A stretch of DNA of 64,000 nt from Lonicera japonica (taxonomy: Eukaryota; Streptophyta; Magnoliopsida; Dipsacales; Caprifoliaceae): the NCBI GenBank assembly GCA_021464415.1, contig CM038469.1, positions 12,316,501 to 12,380,500 on the forward strand, in the 5' to 3' direction. A program made the position numbers and the translations under genes. Positions 34,863-44,559 of this stretch are shown here, in pieces (position 1 is the first letter of the stretch; every line of letters begins with the position of its first letter). The notes beneath the pieces are model-generated. The model was not told the DNA's origin, ran no database searches, and saw only the letters and a list, made by a program, of their open reading frames with translations.

Positions 34863-36420
34863 GACCCTCTCGACTCAAGCTCCTTGCTTGCAAGGAATTG
34901 AGGCGACTGGAAGAGACCATGATCCATGGCTCCCGCATGAACTCTATCGGAGTGTTTATGCAAAAAGTGCTTGTGAGTGCCTCCGGAGAGGGCTTCGTGT
35001 TTGGTTTTGCCTCCGGAGAGGGCTTTTGTTACCTCGTTGCCTCTTTCGAGGGCTTTGACTTGCTCCACTTGCCTCAGATGGGAGGACTACCATTGATCTT
35101 TTTTGCGCCTCAGGTGGGAGGACTACCATTGCGCCTCAGATGGGAGGACTACCATAGATCTTTTTTGCGCCTCAGGTGGGAGGACTACCATTGCGCCTTA
35201 GATGGGAGGACTACCGTTGTGCCTCTCTGGGAGGGCTTCGCCTCAGGTGGGAGGACTACCGTTTGTGCCTCTCTGGGAGGGCTTCGCCTCAGGTGGGAGG
35301 ACTACCGTTGTGCCTCTCTGGGAGGGCTTCGCCTCACGTGGGAGGACTACCGTTTGTGCCTCTCTGGGAGGGCTTCGCCTCAGGTGGGAGGACTACCGTT
35401 GTGCCTCTCTGGGAGGGCTTCGCCTCAGGTGGGAGGACTACCGTTGTGCCTTTCTGGGAGGGCTTCTAGATCTGAAAGAAGAAGGAAAAAATGCCTCTGG
35501 GAGGACTTTCATGAGTAACTTTTGCCTCTGGAGAGGGCTGGTGATTTTGTGTATTGCCTCCGGAGAGGGCTTGTGTTTGTGAATTGCCTCCGGAGAGGGC
35601 TTGTGTTGGCGAATTGCCTCTCTTAGACTGCTAGAGTGAGAGAGAGTAGATTTTGCGAAGGTAAAAAGAGCTTCTCAGGGTCTATTCCGGATGTCCGTTT
35701 CCCTGTATCTTTCTGAACTTTACTCTTATGTTTTCCTCGAGTGAAGATGTTTCACTCAGAAGGCAGTTTTCGGATTTCTTTGCTCTCCGCAGAGTGATGC
35801 TCCGAGGTTTTCCAAATCATCTCTTCTGTATCGTGCTAAAAAGAAAATTTGTTTGAAAGTTCAATCTCTGATCTTTATTCTTTTCTTAGTTTTCTCTTTT
35901 GGTGGGCCCACATCGTTTTCTGTTTTTCGATGCCCTTATTTCTCCCTCTTTTGGGAAAGACTTTTCCTGGCCCTCTCTGTTTTTGACCAGGAGTCTTTTC
36001 GTCCCTTTGTCGTGATCAGGAGCCTTACTCACCCTAAAACGAAGCCCTGAGCCGTTTTTTGGCCTAGCTATCACTTTCGGTGTGGCTCTCCCTGTCATTC
36101 TACATGTCTGTTTCTCTCGCTCGCTTTGGGCGCTCATGCGGGTTTCTCCTCTTTTCTACTTTTTCAATTTTTTCTATTCCCGTCTTATCTCGCTATTCTG
36201 CTTTTTCTTATTTGATGGTCTCGGTCCTTCTGTGAGATCAGAGACTACTTTTAATCGCGGCATTCTGTTTTCGCATTTTTTCGGAGAGATGATTTGGAAG
36301 TTTTCTCTTTGAACTTTTTATCATGGGTGTGCGGTTTTTAGCAATTTTCCGAAAACTGCTTCTCCGAAGTGCCTCTGCAGAAGATAAAATGAGACAAAGG
36401 TCAAAAAATCAGGGAGGAGG
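34863..36420. repeat. tandem-repeat-rich region between the 3' LTR and the PMD gene promoter
   Basis: From 34980 to 35640 short repeats recur: cctccggagagggctt, cctcaggtgggaggactacc and tctctgggagggcttcgcc. At 35221-35466 they form a regular array of about 5.5 units of 45-46 bp. The rest (35640-36420) is unique, T-rich and without a recognised gene. Next to the LTR the expected polypurine tract is poor (minus strand gagaggg). Confidence 0.8.
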
Positions 36421-36426
36421 GGGGAT

Positions 36427-36510
36427 TGTCGCGCGACACTTCGGTGTCTGGCTCTTTGTCGCGCGACAATGTGGCCATTTGTCGCGCGACAAACTGACCC
36501 ACTATATAAA
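36427..36510 (+). promoter_or_regulatory. PMD gene promoter: three TGTCGCGCGACA palindromes and TATA box
   Basis: Perfect palindromes at 36427-36438, 36457-36468 and 36480-36491 are followed 11 bp later by TATATAAA (36503-36510) on the + strand. The start codon of the PMD gene is at 36658, leaving a leader of roughly 120 bases that is CT-rich, as in plant leaders. Same motif and arrangement as in the LTR but in the opposite orientation. Confidence 0.85.
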
Positions 36511-36657
36511 CCCCTTGCTGAGCTCATTCCACCTCATTCTCTCCTTTCTCTTTCTCTCTCTAGCTCTCTTTTTCTCTCTTTTCTTCTCTCCCAAGCGCGG
36601 AAGCTCTGCCGTGTTTTTGACTTTTCCGACCTTTTCACATATATTCTACCTATATTG

Positions 36658-39600
36658 ATGGACCCTGCTCATCTCGACCGATTGGAGGGTGACCAGGAGG
36701 AGGTCACCTTTACTGACGCTCAGGGCGTTCTTCGCTGCAGCCCTCATCACGACGACTGGGCGGACTTGGACTGGTATGATGAGGATGGGATAGACCGCGG
36801 TCGGGCGGTGGTCTATCGGGATGCTATCCGAGCTGCTCCGGTCCCGAATGTCCCGTGGCTTTTGATGGAGCCCGTTTCTCACGAGATTCGTCGTCGATCT
36901 CTGGTATGTTTTCTTTCGTGCATTTATCTGTTCTGCTTCTTGTCGTTTCCTGTATTCGTTTTAAATAATGTTAGTATGCATGTCTGACTAGGAATAACGC
37001 CCGATTTTTAGCGAACACATACTTTTACCTGTGATACCTCTTAGTTTAGAAAATTACATAATGTACCCCCATAACTCTATAACTCTCATAATTACACCAA
37101 AGTACCCTCAGGTTTTGAAAATTACATAATTTACCCTTATAACCCCTATAACTCTCATAATTACACCAAAGTACTCTCAGGTTTTGGAAATTACATAATT
37201 TACCCTTATAACCCTATAACTCTCATAATTACACCAAAGTACCCTCAGGTTTTGGAAATTACATAATTTACCCTTATAACCCTATAACTCTCATAATTAC
37301 ACCAAAGTACCCTCAGGTTTTGGAAATTACATAATTTACCCTTATAACCCCTATAACTCTCATAATTACACCAAAGTACCCTCAGGTTTTGGAAATTACA
37401 TAATTTACCCTTATAACCCCTATAACTCTCATAATTACACCAAAGTACCCTCAGGTTTTGGAAATTACATAATTTACCCTTATAACCCCATATCTCTCAT
37501 AATTACACCAAAGTACCCTCAGGTTTTGGAAATTACATAATTTACCCTTATAACCCCATAACTCTCATAATTACACCAAAGTACCCTCAGGTTTTGGAAA
37601 TTTACCCTCATAACCCCATATCTCTCATAATTACACCAAAGTACCCTCAGGTTTTGGAAATTACATAATTTACCCTTATAACCCCATAACTCTCATAATT
37701 ACACCAAAGTACCCTCAGGTTTTGGAAATTACATAATTTACCCTCATAACCCCATAACTCTCATAATTACACCAAAGTACCCTCAGGTTTTGGAAATTAC
37801 ATAATTTACCCTTATAACCCCATAACTCTCATAATTACACCAAAGTACCCTCAGGTTTTGGAAATTACATAATTTACCCTTATAACCCCATAACTCTCAT
37901 AATTACACCAAAGTACCCTCAGGTTTTGGAAATTACATAATTTACCCTTATAACCCCATAACTCTCATAATTACACCAAAGTACCCTCAGGTTTTGGAAA
38001 TTACATAATTTACCCTTATAACCCCATACTCGTTCTTTTGTCTGCAGTGGGTTGGCCGAGGTTGGGGTTCCCCAACACTATATCCTCGGAGTGGCGACGG
38101 GCACCGGCCCCTGTCCAGGAGTTGATCTTCGCGACTCCTTTCGGCTCCCTCTTCGACGTCCCTCCCAGAGCGAGTATCTAGGGCGACAGTTTTAGTATCG
38201 GCTCTGGCTTGCCACTGGTGGGACACCACCCATACCTTTCACTGGAGCTGGGGGGAGATGACGATGACCCCCCTCGATTTGTTTGCTTTGACCGGGATCC
38301 CTTCAGGGGGGTCCCCATTCAGATCGACGTCCCCTTGCGTCTGACAGCCGAGGGCATCGTTAGTTCATTAGGATGGTTTCCGGAGCGACGGAGTTCCGGG
38401 GACACGATTCCTCGGGGCGTCTTGGTTACGCGGTTAGCCACAGAGAGGGCTCGACTAGCTGCTTCAGGGGTTCCTATGACCCGTCAGGAGGCGCGCCAGT
38501 ATGCCCGCGTCTTTCTTCTATTGACACTCCATGATTTATTCGAGGCTCGTGGTGGGGACACGGCTCATCTTTGGTGGTTGCCCTATCTTCGGGACTTCAG
38601 CCTCCTGTTTGACTATGACTGGGGAGGCTTCATTCTTGCAGTCCTTTATGATGCCATGGACCAGGTCTCTCGCCATTTAGCCCTGAATCTCAAGGGCTTT
38701 TCTCTGCTGTGGGAGGTACATACTCTTGGTCTTTTCGCTTTTTAGTCCTTCACGTATTACCTGTTTGATTATTGCTGATGTTCTCTATTTTTCCTTTTCA
38801 GAGCTGGTTTGTAGCTTACACCCGCCTGGGTCGCGCCCAGGTGGATCTCCTCGTTGAGAACGAGGACCAGTTCCCTTTTCTCCGCCGATTCACTGCGGGG
38901 AACTACAGGGCTCCCTATGTATACCGGACTCGGGAGACCGGAGCTGCTGCTGTTCATGATCTGCGGGAGGAGCAGGTAAAATATTTTTAGTTTTCTTGTT
39001 CTTCAATAGTTAGATAAGATATATAATTTACTGAGAATAAAAAACTTGTTCTCTTTTCAGGTTGAGTGGGCCCCTTGGGGTGATCTGGGTCCTCATCATG
39101 GGTATGGTCGTGCTCTGACCGCCTCGAGGACCAGGCGGCTTATCCGGGATGAGTACGGCCTTCTCTTCTACTTGGGTGAGAGGGTGATTCGTCAGCACAC
39201 GCCATCCCAGTGGCCTCGTGTTCCATTGTTCCCTCCTGTTCTGATGAGGCGGACGGGCGAGATCGACCCGGTGACGGTGCAGGCTTTGGTTGACGGACTC
39301 GGCTTCCAGACGTTCGTCGAGGAGGGAGACTATGCTATTTTTGCTGCCCGTTACCTGATGAGGGAGCCGAAGGGGACTCGGGGACGGGTCTTCTATGAGA
39401 GGTATCGGGCATTGGGGGGTGATCCTCATTACATACGGGGACAGACCCATTTAGCTAGGGTGGTTCCGGGTTATTTGCCACCTGTCCCCGATCAGAGGGA
39501 CAACATTCCGGATTCCGAGGATGAGGATCCTGAGGGAGAGAGGGATGTTCCTGCTGCGGCTGAGGGCGGTGGTCGGCCAGAGGGCGAGGGAGGTGATGCG

Positions 39601-40625
39601 ACAGCCGTTCCGGAGCCGTCACCTCAGGCGACACCTGTGAGGGAGCAGCGTACTGAGGGTTTCGAGTTTCTGACCGGCCCTTCTGTGTCTCCGGGTGTCC
39701 TTTTTGCTGCTGCTGAGGCTGCTGTGGGGAGAGCGGGATTGTCTGAGAGGTCCTGGGAGCCCGCGGACCTCGGGGCAGATTACGAGCAGTTCGGGCGGAC
39801 TCCCCCACCTGCGGTGGCTTCTCCTTCTAGTGGGGTACCTCCTCTGAGGGCGTCGGCCATAGTGGATCCTCCGGGGGTCCGTACCTACGCCACGTTGACT
39901 CCTCTTCCGGCGACTGTCATGGGTCCTCCTACCCGATCTCCAGGTTTCGGGGGTTCTTCATCCCGGCCTCCTTTGTTCCCGATCCGTGAGGAGGGCGGGT
40001 CTACTTCCGCTGGTGTTCCGGCGGGGTTGTCTATTCCGTGGGTAGATCTACCCCCACTCCCCAGGGATATTCCTTATGTTGGCGCTGGATTACGTCGATA
40101 TTCCGTCCCGGAGTATCCTCTTCCTGAGGATACTTTTGACTTTTTGGGTGGTCGCCCTGATGACGAGGTACTTTTACTTTTTCCTTTTCTCGATACCCTT
40201 ATGTCTATCTCTATCTATTTTGACTGTGCTGATTCTCTTTCATGTCCTTTTTACAGAGAGTGAGCGTACGGGTGGCAGATCTTCGGGCTTGGTACGCCCA
40301 GTACCTATACAGCTGGAACCTGCTCCAGTATGTCGGTCGAGACCCTCCAGCCTACATGCGTGACTATCAGAGGGCTATCGACATCTCTTTACGGTCGGAC
40401 GACCCCCTGACTTCCTCCCATGCCCGGACAGATTCTCGGAGGAGCAGTAGTCGGACTTCCAGGCGTTCCCGATCGTCGGTGATCCGTCCTACGGCACCGG
40501 TCCAGTCCACGGGGCCTTCTCAGGCGGCAGTTCCTTCTGTTCCCAGCGTCCCCGTTGTTGGTCTTACCCCCGAGGAGGGCTCGGGAGATAGTGGGAGCGT
40601 GTCAAAACGCGCCCGAGTAGATTAG
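36658..40625 (+). CDS. plant mobile domain (PMD) protein gene, five exons, antisense to gag-pol
   Basis: Proposed exons: 36658-36903, 38048-38715, 38802-38975, 39061-40167 and 40257-40625, with GT-AG introns; the last three junctions keep frame exactly. The PMD core is in exons 2-3: an ARVFLLLTLHDLFEARGG segment, then WLPYLRDF, YDWGGFILAVLYDAM and LKGFSLLW, matching the PMD pattern (xxWLPLLRDLxxxxxYSWGSAALAxLYxxL...GCLLLLQxW). The exon 4 tail is Pro/Glu/Gly-rich and disordered, with an acidic stretch. Exon 5 ends in an SR-type basic tail with KRARVD, a possible nuclear signal. Oddities: exon 1 does not join exon 2 in frame, and a TAG lies at 38179-38181, so the 5' part is damaged or its structure is misread. 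Host PMD proteins (MAIN/MAIL1) affect transposon silencing; the function here is unknown. Confidence 0.75.
37042..38032. repeat. 68-bp minisatellite, about 14 copies, in intron 1 of the PMD gene
   Basis: The unit contains cataattacaccaaagtacc, ctcaggttttggaaatt and acataatttacccttataac. About 14 copies of 65-70 bp run almost without change; one copy near 37600 is shortened. The array fills most of the intron between 36904 and 38047, ending just before the acceptor tctgcag. Confidence 0.95.
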
Positions 40626-40938
40626 TTTTCCCTTTCTGCACTTAGTTGTTAGTTTTGGACAGATACATGTTTAGACAGATATTTAAAAACTGCTCTTTTA
40701 TTGGTTTTATAAAATATCTTTATCTGTGTTTGATTATACTTTTATTCTCTGTCTGTGCAAGATATATACATATATATATAAGAGTCGGTAATTTAAAAGT
40801 CATACCTTGTAGTGTAGTGATACTTATGTTTCCTGCAAAAAAGAACAAAGTGAGAACAGAAAAGCATCCAGAAGTGATTCTTTTGGCAAAGATGACCATT
40901 ATGTATAAGGAAAAAAGTAGGGTGCCCCCAGATGGGTT
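40626..40938. other. spacer between the PMD gene and the DUF7745-like gene
   Basis: AT-rich 3' flank of the PMD gene with a TA run (40767-40780). The second internal promoter begins at 40939. No further gene seen. Confidence 0.5.
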
Positions 40939-41048
40939 TGTCGCGCGACAATCTCTCCTGGACATGGGTTTGTCGCGCGACACTTCCCCCTGAAAATGGG
41001 TTTGTCGCGCGACAAACAGGTACATGACCCTCTTTTTTGCTATAAATA
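40939..41048 (+). promoter_or_regulatory. DUF7745-like gene promoter: three TGTCGCGCGACA palindromes and TATA box
   Basis: Perfect palindromes start at 40939, 40971 and 41003, exactly 32 bp apart, each preceded by gggt. TATAAATA follows at 41041-41048, and the start codon lies at 41088 after a short CT-rich leader (tccttccttcatctccac). The same motif marks the PMD gene and LTR promoters. Confidence 0.85.
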
Positions 41049-41087
41049 CACCCATCTTCCTTCCTTCATCTCCACACCTCTCCAAAA

Positions 41088-42344
41088 ATGTCTTCCTACC
41101 GTACCAACTCTGATTTTTCTTATGTTAAAGCTCGAGATGCTCTGATATCTTCTGAAAATGGTTTGAACTTTGGTGCATTCAGTCCTTTGGCGGGCTGGTG
41201 CCATCGTCCTGTAGATTTCTCCTTTCTGTTAGGTGCCTTGTATTTCTGGAGTCCTGCGGACCATCTCTTCCGTTTTGGACTAGATGAGCTCTGCCCGACC
41301 TATGAGGAGTTCTCCTGGCTGTTACGTTCTGACGTTCGTCTCCCGATGGCAGTTCCTATAGAAGGAATCGGTCCCCGCGACATGCTAATTGCTCTGTTAG
41401 CCATTCCCCAAGCGGCCTGTGATGGTTTCATTGTCGACGGGCTCCTTGACCTCCACAAAATGGTGAGGTTCTTTCATCGTTATGAAGATAGGGCCTCTTA
41501 CGGCGTGGGGCGTACTGCAGCGGCCCTGATTTGCCTGGTTTCTGATATGCTGCTGGTGACGGGTTCTTCCCGTGTTGATCCGACTATCTTGAGTCTGATT
41601 TACCAGGCTAGAAATGGGGAGTCTATAGTGCCGATCATTCTTGCAGAGACCTTGAATGGTCTTGATGATGTTCAACGGGGGGCCTCGCCCTTCTTTCGGG
41701 GGAGCCCGCGTCTGCTATACATGTGGCTGCTAGAGCGCTTTCGATCGGTGGGTTTCAGCGGAGTTCGGCTCGACAATCCGACTCATTTCTTCCATCGGCC
41801 TCTCTTTGGTGCTTTGACCATGTCTTCCTCTGATTGGACGGTGTGGTTTTCGGAGAACTTTCGGGCTATCCGGTGGAACATTCCTTGGTGGAAGCTGAGG
41901 AAGATGGTACTTAGTACTGGGGGTCAGAACTACGTTCGGCTCCGCGGGCTCTGGTTTACTTCCTTTTATCTCCCTGGGCGTCTTCTTCGACAGTTTAACA
42001 TTCCTCAGGAGGTTCCCCTTGGTCTGAACAACTTCTCTTTCGAGTCTAAATTTGTGACCCCACATGTTTCTTTATCGGTAGAGAGGATGTGGCGTGCTCG
42101 ACTGACTTGTCAGTTCAATTATGCCCGTTTTGGTATTACCCGGCCCCTCCGGGCTGATATCATCTGCTCTTGCTGGCAATCTCTGGAAGGAGAACTGATC
42201 GACGACCCCTTTCAAATGGAGTGGTTCCGGTTCATGGATACGGAGGCTACTGATGATAATATTGTCTTTGCATATCAGATCTTGGACGAAGCTCGGATCG
42301 ATTTGGCTATTGAGGACCCAGTGTGGCCAACCCCTAGGGATTAG
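41088..42344 (+). CDS. DUF7745-like accessory protein, antisense to gag-pol
   Basis: Intact single-exon ORF of 418 residues. The start is supported by the TATA box 40 bp upstream and the leader. The order of conserved blocks fits the plant retroelement-associated DUF7745 family: LDELCPTYEEFSWLL (residues about 65-85), LLVTGSSRVDP, then PIILAETLNGLDD, GSPRLLYMWLLERF, an IRWNIPWW segment, YVRLRGLWFTSFYLPGRLLRQF and VPLGLNNF. The function of the family is unknown; such proteins are related in fold pattern to the plant mobile domain and occur mainly in transposons. Its 3' end is convergent with gag-pol (223 bp apart), so full-length element RNA would be complementary to this mRNA. Confidence 0.75.
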   Translation: MSSYRTNSDFSYVKARDALISSENGLNFGAFSPLAGWCHRPVDFSFLLGALYFWSPADHLFRFGLDELCPTYEEFSWLLRSDVRLPMAVPIEGIGPRDMLIALLAIPQAACDGFIVDGLLDLHKMVRFFHRYEDRASYGVGRTAAALICLVSDMLLVTGSSRVDPTILSLIYQARNGESIVPIILAETLNGLDDVQRGASPFFRGSPRLLYMWLLERFRSVGFSGVRLDNPTHFFHRPLFGALTMSSSDWTVWFSENFRAIRWNIPWWKLRKMVLSTGGQNYVRLRGLWFTSFYLPGRLLRQFNIPQEVPLGLNNFSFESKFVTPHVSLSVERMWRARLTCQFNYARFGITRPLRADIICSCWQSLEGELIDDPFQMEWFRFMDTEATDDNIVFAYQILDEARIDLAIEDPVWPTPRD

Positions 42345-42567
42345 TTTCTTTCGTATTTGTTATGTCTCCTTTGTAACCTTCGGTGTTCTGAACCACCTTT
42401 TAATAATATATGAGGGACTGCTTGTGGGAAATAAATTTATTTACAAAGTTTAAACCGGGCCTGAAGTCACTTCTCAGGTTGCCTACGTTCCCCTTTTTGA
42501 TTTTTATAAAGAACAAAAATTTTTGGGTTGGGGCTCAGGTTTACGTAGTTCTTGCTATATGCCACAC
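42345..42567. other. convergent 3' ends of the antisense gene and gag-pol
   Basis: Short spacer with AT-rich possible polyadenylation signals (aataatat near 42402; aataaattt near 42430). Nothing else recognised. Confidence 0.5.
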
Positions 42568-44559
42568 CTACTGATAATACTTCTTCAGTCGATCCATGTT
42601 GACTGGTGAATGTAGTAACTGCCCATCCAAATCAGTGAGTATGGCGGCACCTCCTGTATCGATTTCTTTGACGATGTACGGCCCTGTCCACTTCTGCCCG
42701 AACTTACCCCTCGGATCTCTGGCTGGTTCTCGAATTTCTTTCAATACGATATCGTTCTCATTGATACCCCGAGTCCTCACCTTCCGGTTAAATGCTCGAG
42801 CGATTCTCTTCTGATACCCCTGATGGTGGTACGCGGCTTTCAACCTCTTTTCATCTAGTAAGGCTAGCTCGTTATAACGTGCCTGGACCCACTCCAGTTC
42901 ATTGACTTGATTTTCTAGTATTACCCTGAGGGAGGGGACTTCTAACTCAACAGGGAGGACTGCTTCCATCCCGTATGTAAGAGAGAACGGGGTTGCCCCG
43001 GTGGAGACCCTCTCGGTGGTGCGATATCCCCACAATGCATAAGGTAATTTCTCTGGCCAGTCTCGACAGGTGTCGGTCATCTTACTTAGGATATTCTTCA
43101 GATTTTTATTGGCGGCTTCAACTGCCCCGTTGGTTTGTGGCCTGTATGGCGAAGACCTGTGTCTGGTAATACCGTATTCTTCCATGATGGTATTAGCTTC
43201 TCCTTCGAAGTGGGTGCCGTTATCTGAGATGAACTCGTGTGGGACCCCATATCGGCAAACTATATTCCTTTTGATGAATCGGGCTACTTTTTTGGCGTCC
43301 AGGGTTTGGTAAGACTCGGCTTCTACCCATTTGGTGAAGTAGTCGATGGCCACTAGTATGAATTCATGGCCGTTGCTGGCTTTGGGCGAGATCTTCCCAA
43401 TAACGTCGATTCCCCAGGTTGCGAAAGGCCAGGGAGCAGTCATGGTGTACAACTCTTTTGGAGGAAGCTTCTGGGATTTAGCATAAATTTGGCACTTGTG
43501 ACAGCGGCGTACGTGATTAGCGCAGTCGGTTTGCAGGGTAGACCAAAAATAACCTTGTCTGATGATTTTGCGGGCAAGTGTATGTCCGCTCATATGAGGT
43601 CCGCAATCGCCCCCATGTATCTGATCCATTACTCTGACTGATTCTTCTTCGGTGAGGCATTGAAGATGAGTCCCGTCGTAGTTCCTTTTATACAATCTTT
43701 CGGCACAAAGTATGAACCCTGATGCTAATCTTCTGAGCGTGACCCGTGTTTTCTTGTCTGTTTTCTCAGGATACTGATGGTTTTTCAGCAGGTTCCAGAT
43801 ATCGTAAAACCAAGCGGTTGAATCCCCTTCCCCTTCATTCTCTACCTCCAAAGCCGTGCAGTGTGCTGGTTCTGCCTTCTTCTGCACCATAAGAGTTATT
43901 TCTTCCATTCCTTCCGGGATATCGATCATAGATGCCAGGGTTGCCAGTGCGTCAGCAAAACTGTTCTGAGACCTGGGGAGATAGTAAAACTCCGTATGTT
44001 TGAACTTTCCTGCGACATCCTCCAGTCGGGCGAGGTAAGGGACTAATTTCTCATCTCTGATCTTCCATTCTTTCAGAACCTGGTGAACCACTAGTGCTGA
44101 ATCTCCGTATACCTGTATCCTCCTTATACCCCTTTGAAGAGCGATCTCTAACCCGAGTATGCAGGCTTCATATTCAGCCATGTTGTTGGTGCAGAAGAAG
44201 TCCAGTCGATATGATACCGGGGAGTGAGTTTGGTCTGGAGAGACTAACAGGATACCTATCCCGTTTCCATTCCGATTGGCGGCCCCGTCAAAGTACAACT
44301 TCCAGTTTTCATCAACCTCGACATTCATGATGGTTTCATCTGGGAACTCGGCTTCTTCCAGCACGTCCCCCAATACTGGATTGTGGGCCAGGTAATCAGC
44401 TATGATCTTTCCTTTGACCGCCTTCTGGGTCATGTAGGTGATGTCGAATTCGGAGAGTAAAAACAGCCATTTTGCCATTCGGTTCGAGAGAGCCAGTTTC
44501 TCGAAGAGGTATTTCAACGGATCAATCCGTGATGCCAAGATGACTGAGAAGACTAGCAT
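42568..44559 (-). pseudogene. archaeal-type RNase H and integrase of element 3
   Basis: Open frame of 663 codons ending at the pol C-terminus (MDRLKKYYQ). aRH: FDGAANRNG (Asp at about residue 91), MAEYEACILGL (Glu), YGDSALVVHQ (Asp) and FADALATLA (last Asp), so the catalytic set is complete. Integrase: an HHCC module (CGPHMSGH ... CHKC), then a DDE core with Asp in GIDVIGKI, Asp in FISDNGTHF and Glu in NGAVEAANK, all retained. The tail has a GxKxTGPYIV block. It is continuous in frame with the RT part but separated from it by a TAA where Tyr is usual (KLRH-x-ML, 44562-44560). The domains themselves look functional. Confidence 0.9.

Noticed and set aside
34323..35068. Frames on both strands of the LTR with repeated CRAT, VARQS and SRDN motifs (also at 51410-51825)
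   Set aside because: They arise because the palindrome TGTCGCGCGACA reads similarly in all frames. They overlap the U3 promoter and are not genes.
34898..35582. Three overlapping frames with WEDYRCASLGGL-type repeats
   Set aside because: Caused by the 45-46-bp tandem repeat beside the LTR; several frames are open at once, which is typical of repeats.
36469..36987. Upstream extension of the PMD gene start to MWPFVARQTD at 36469
   Set aside because: It would place the start inside the palindrome/TATA promoter; the ATG at 36658 after the CT-rich leader is more plausible.
37042..38032. CRISPR-like array
   Set aside because: Units are contiguous with no unique spacers, and the context is a plant intron. 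It is a minisatellite.
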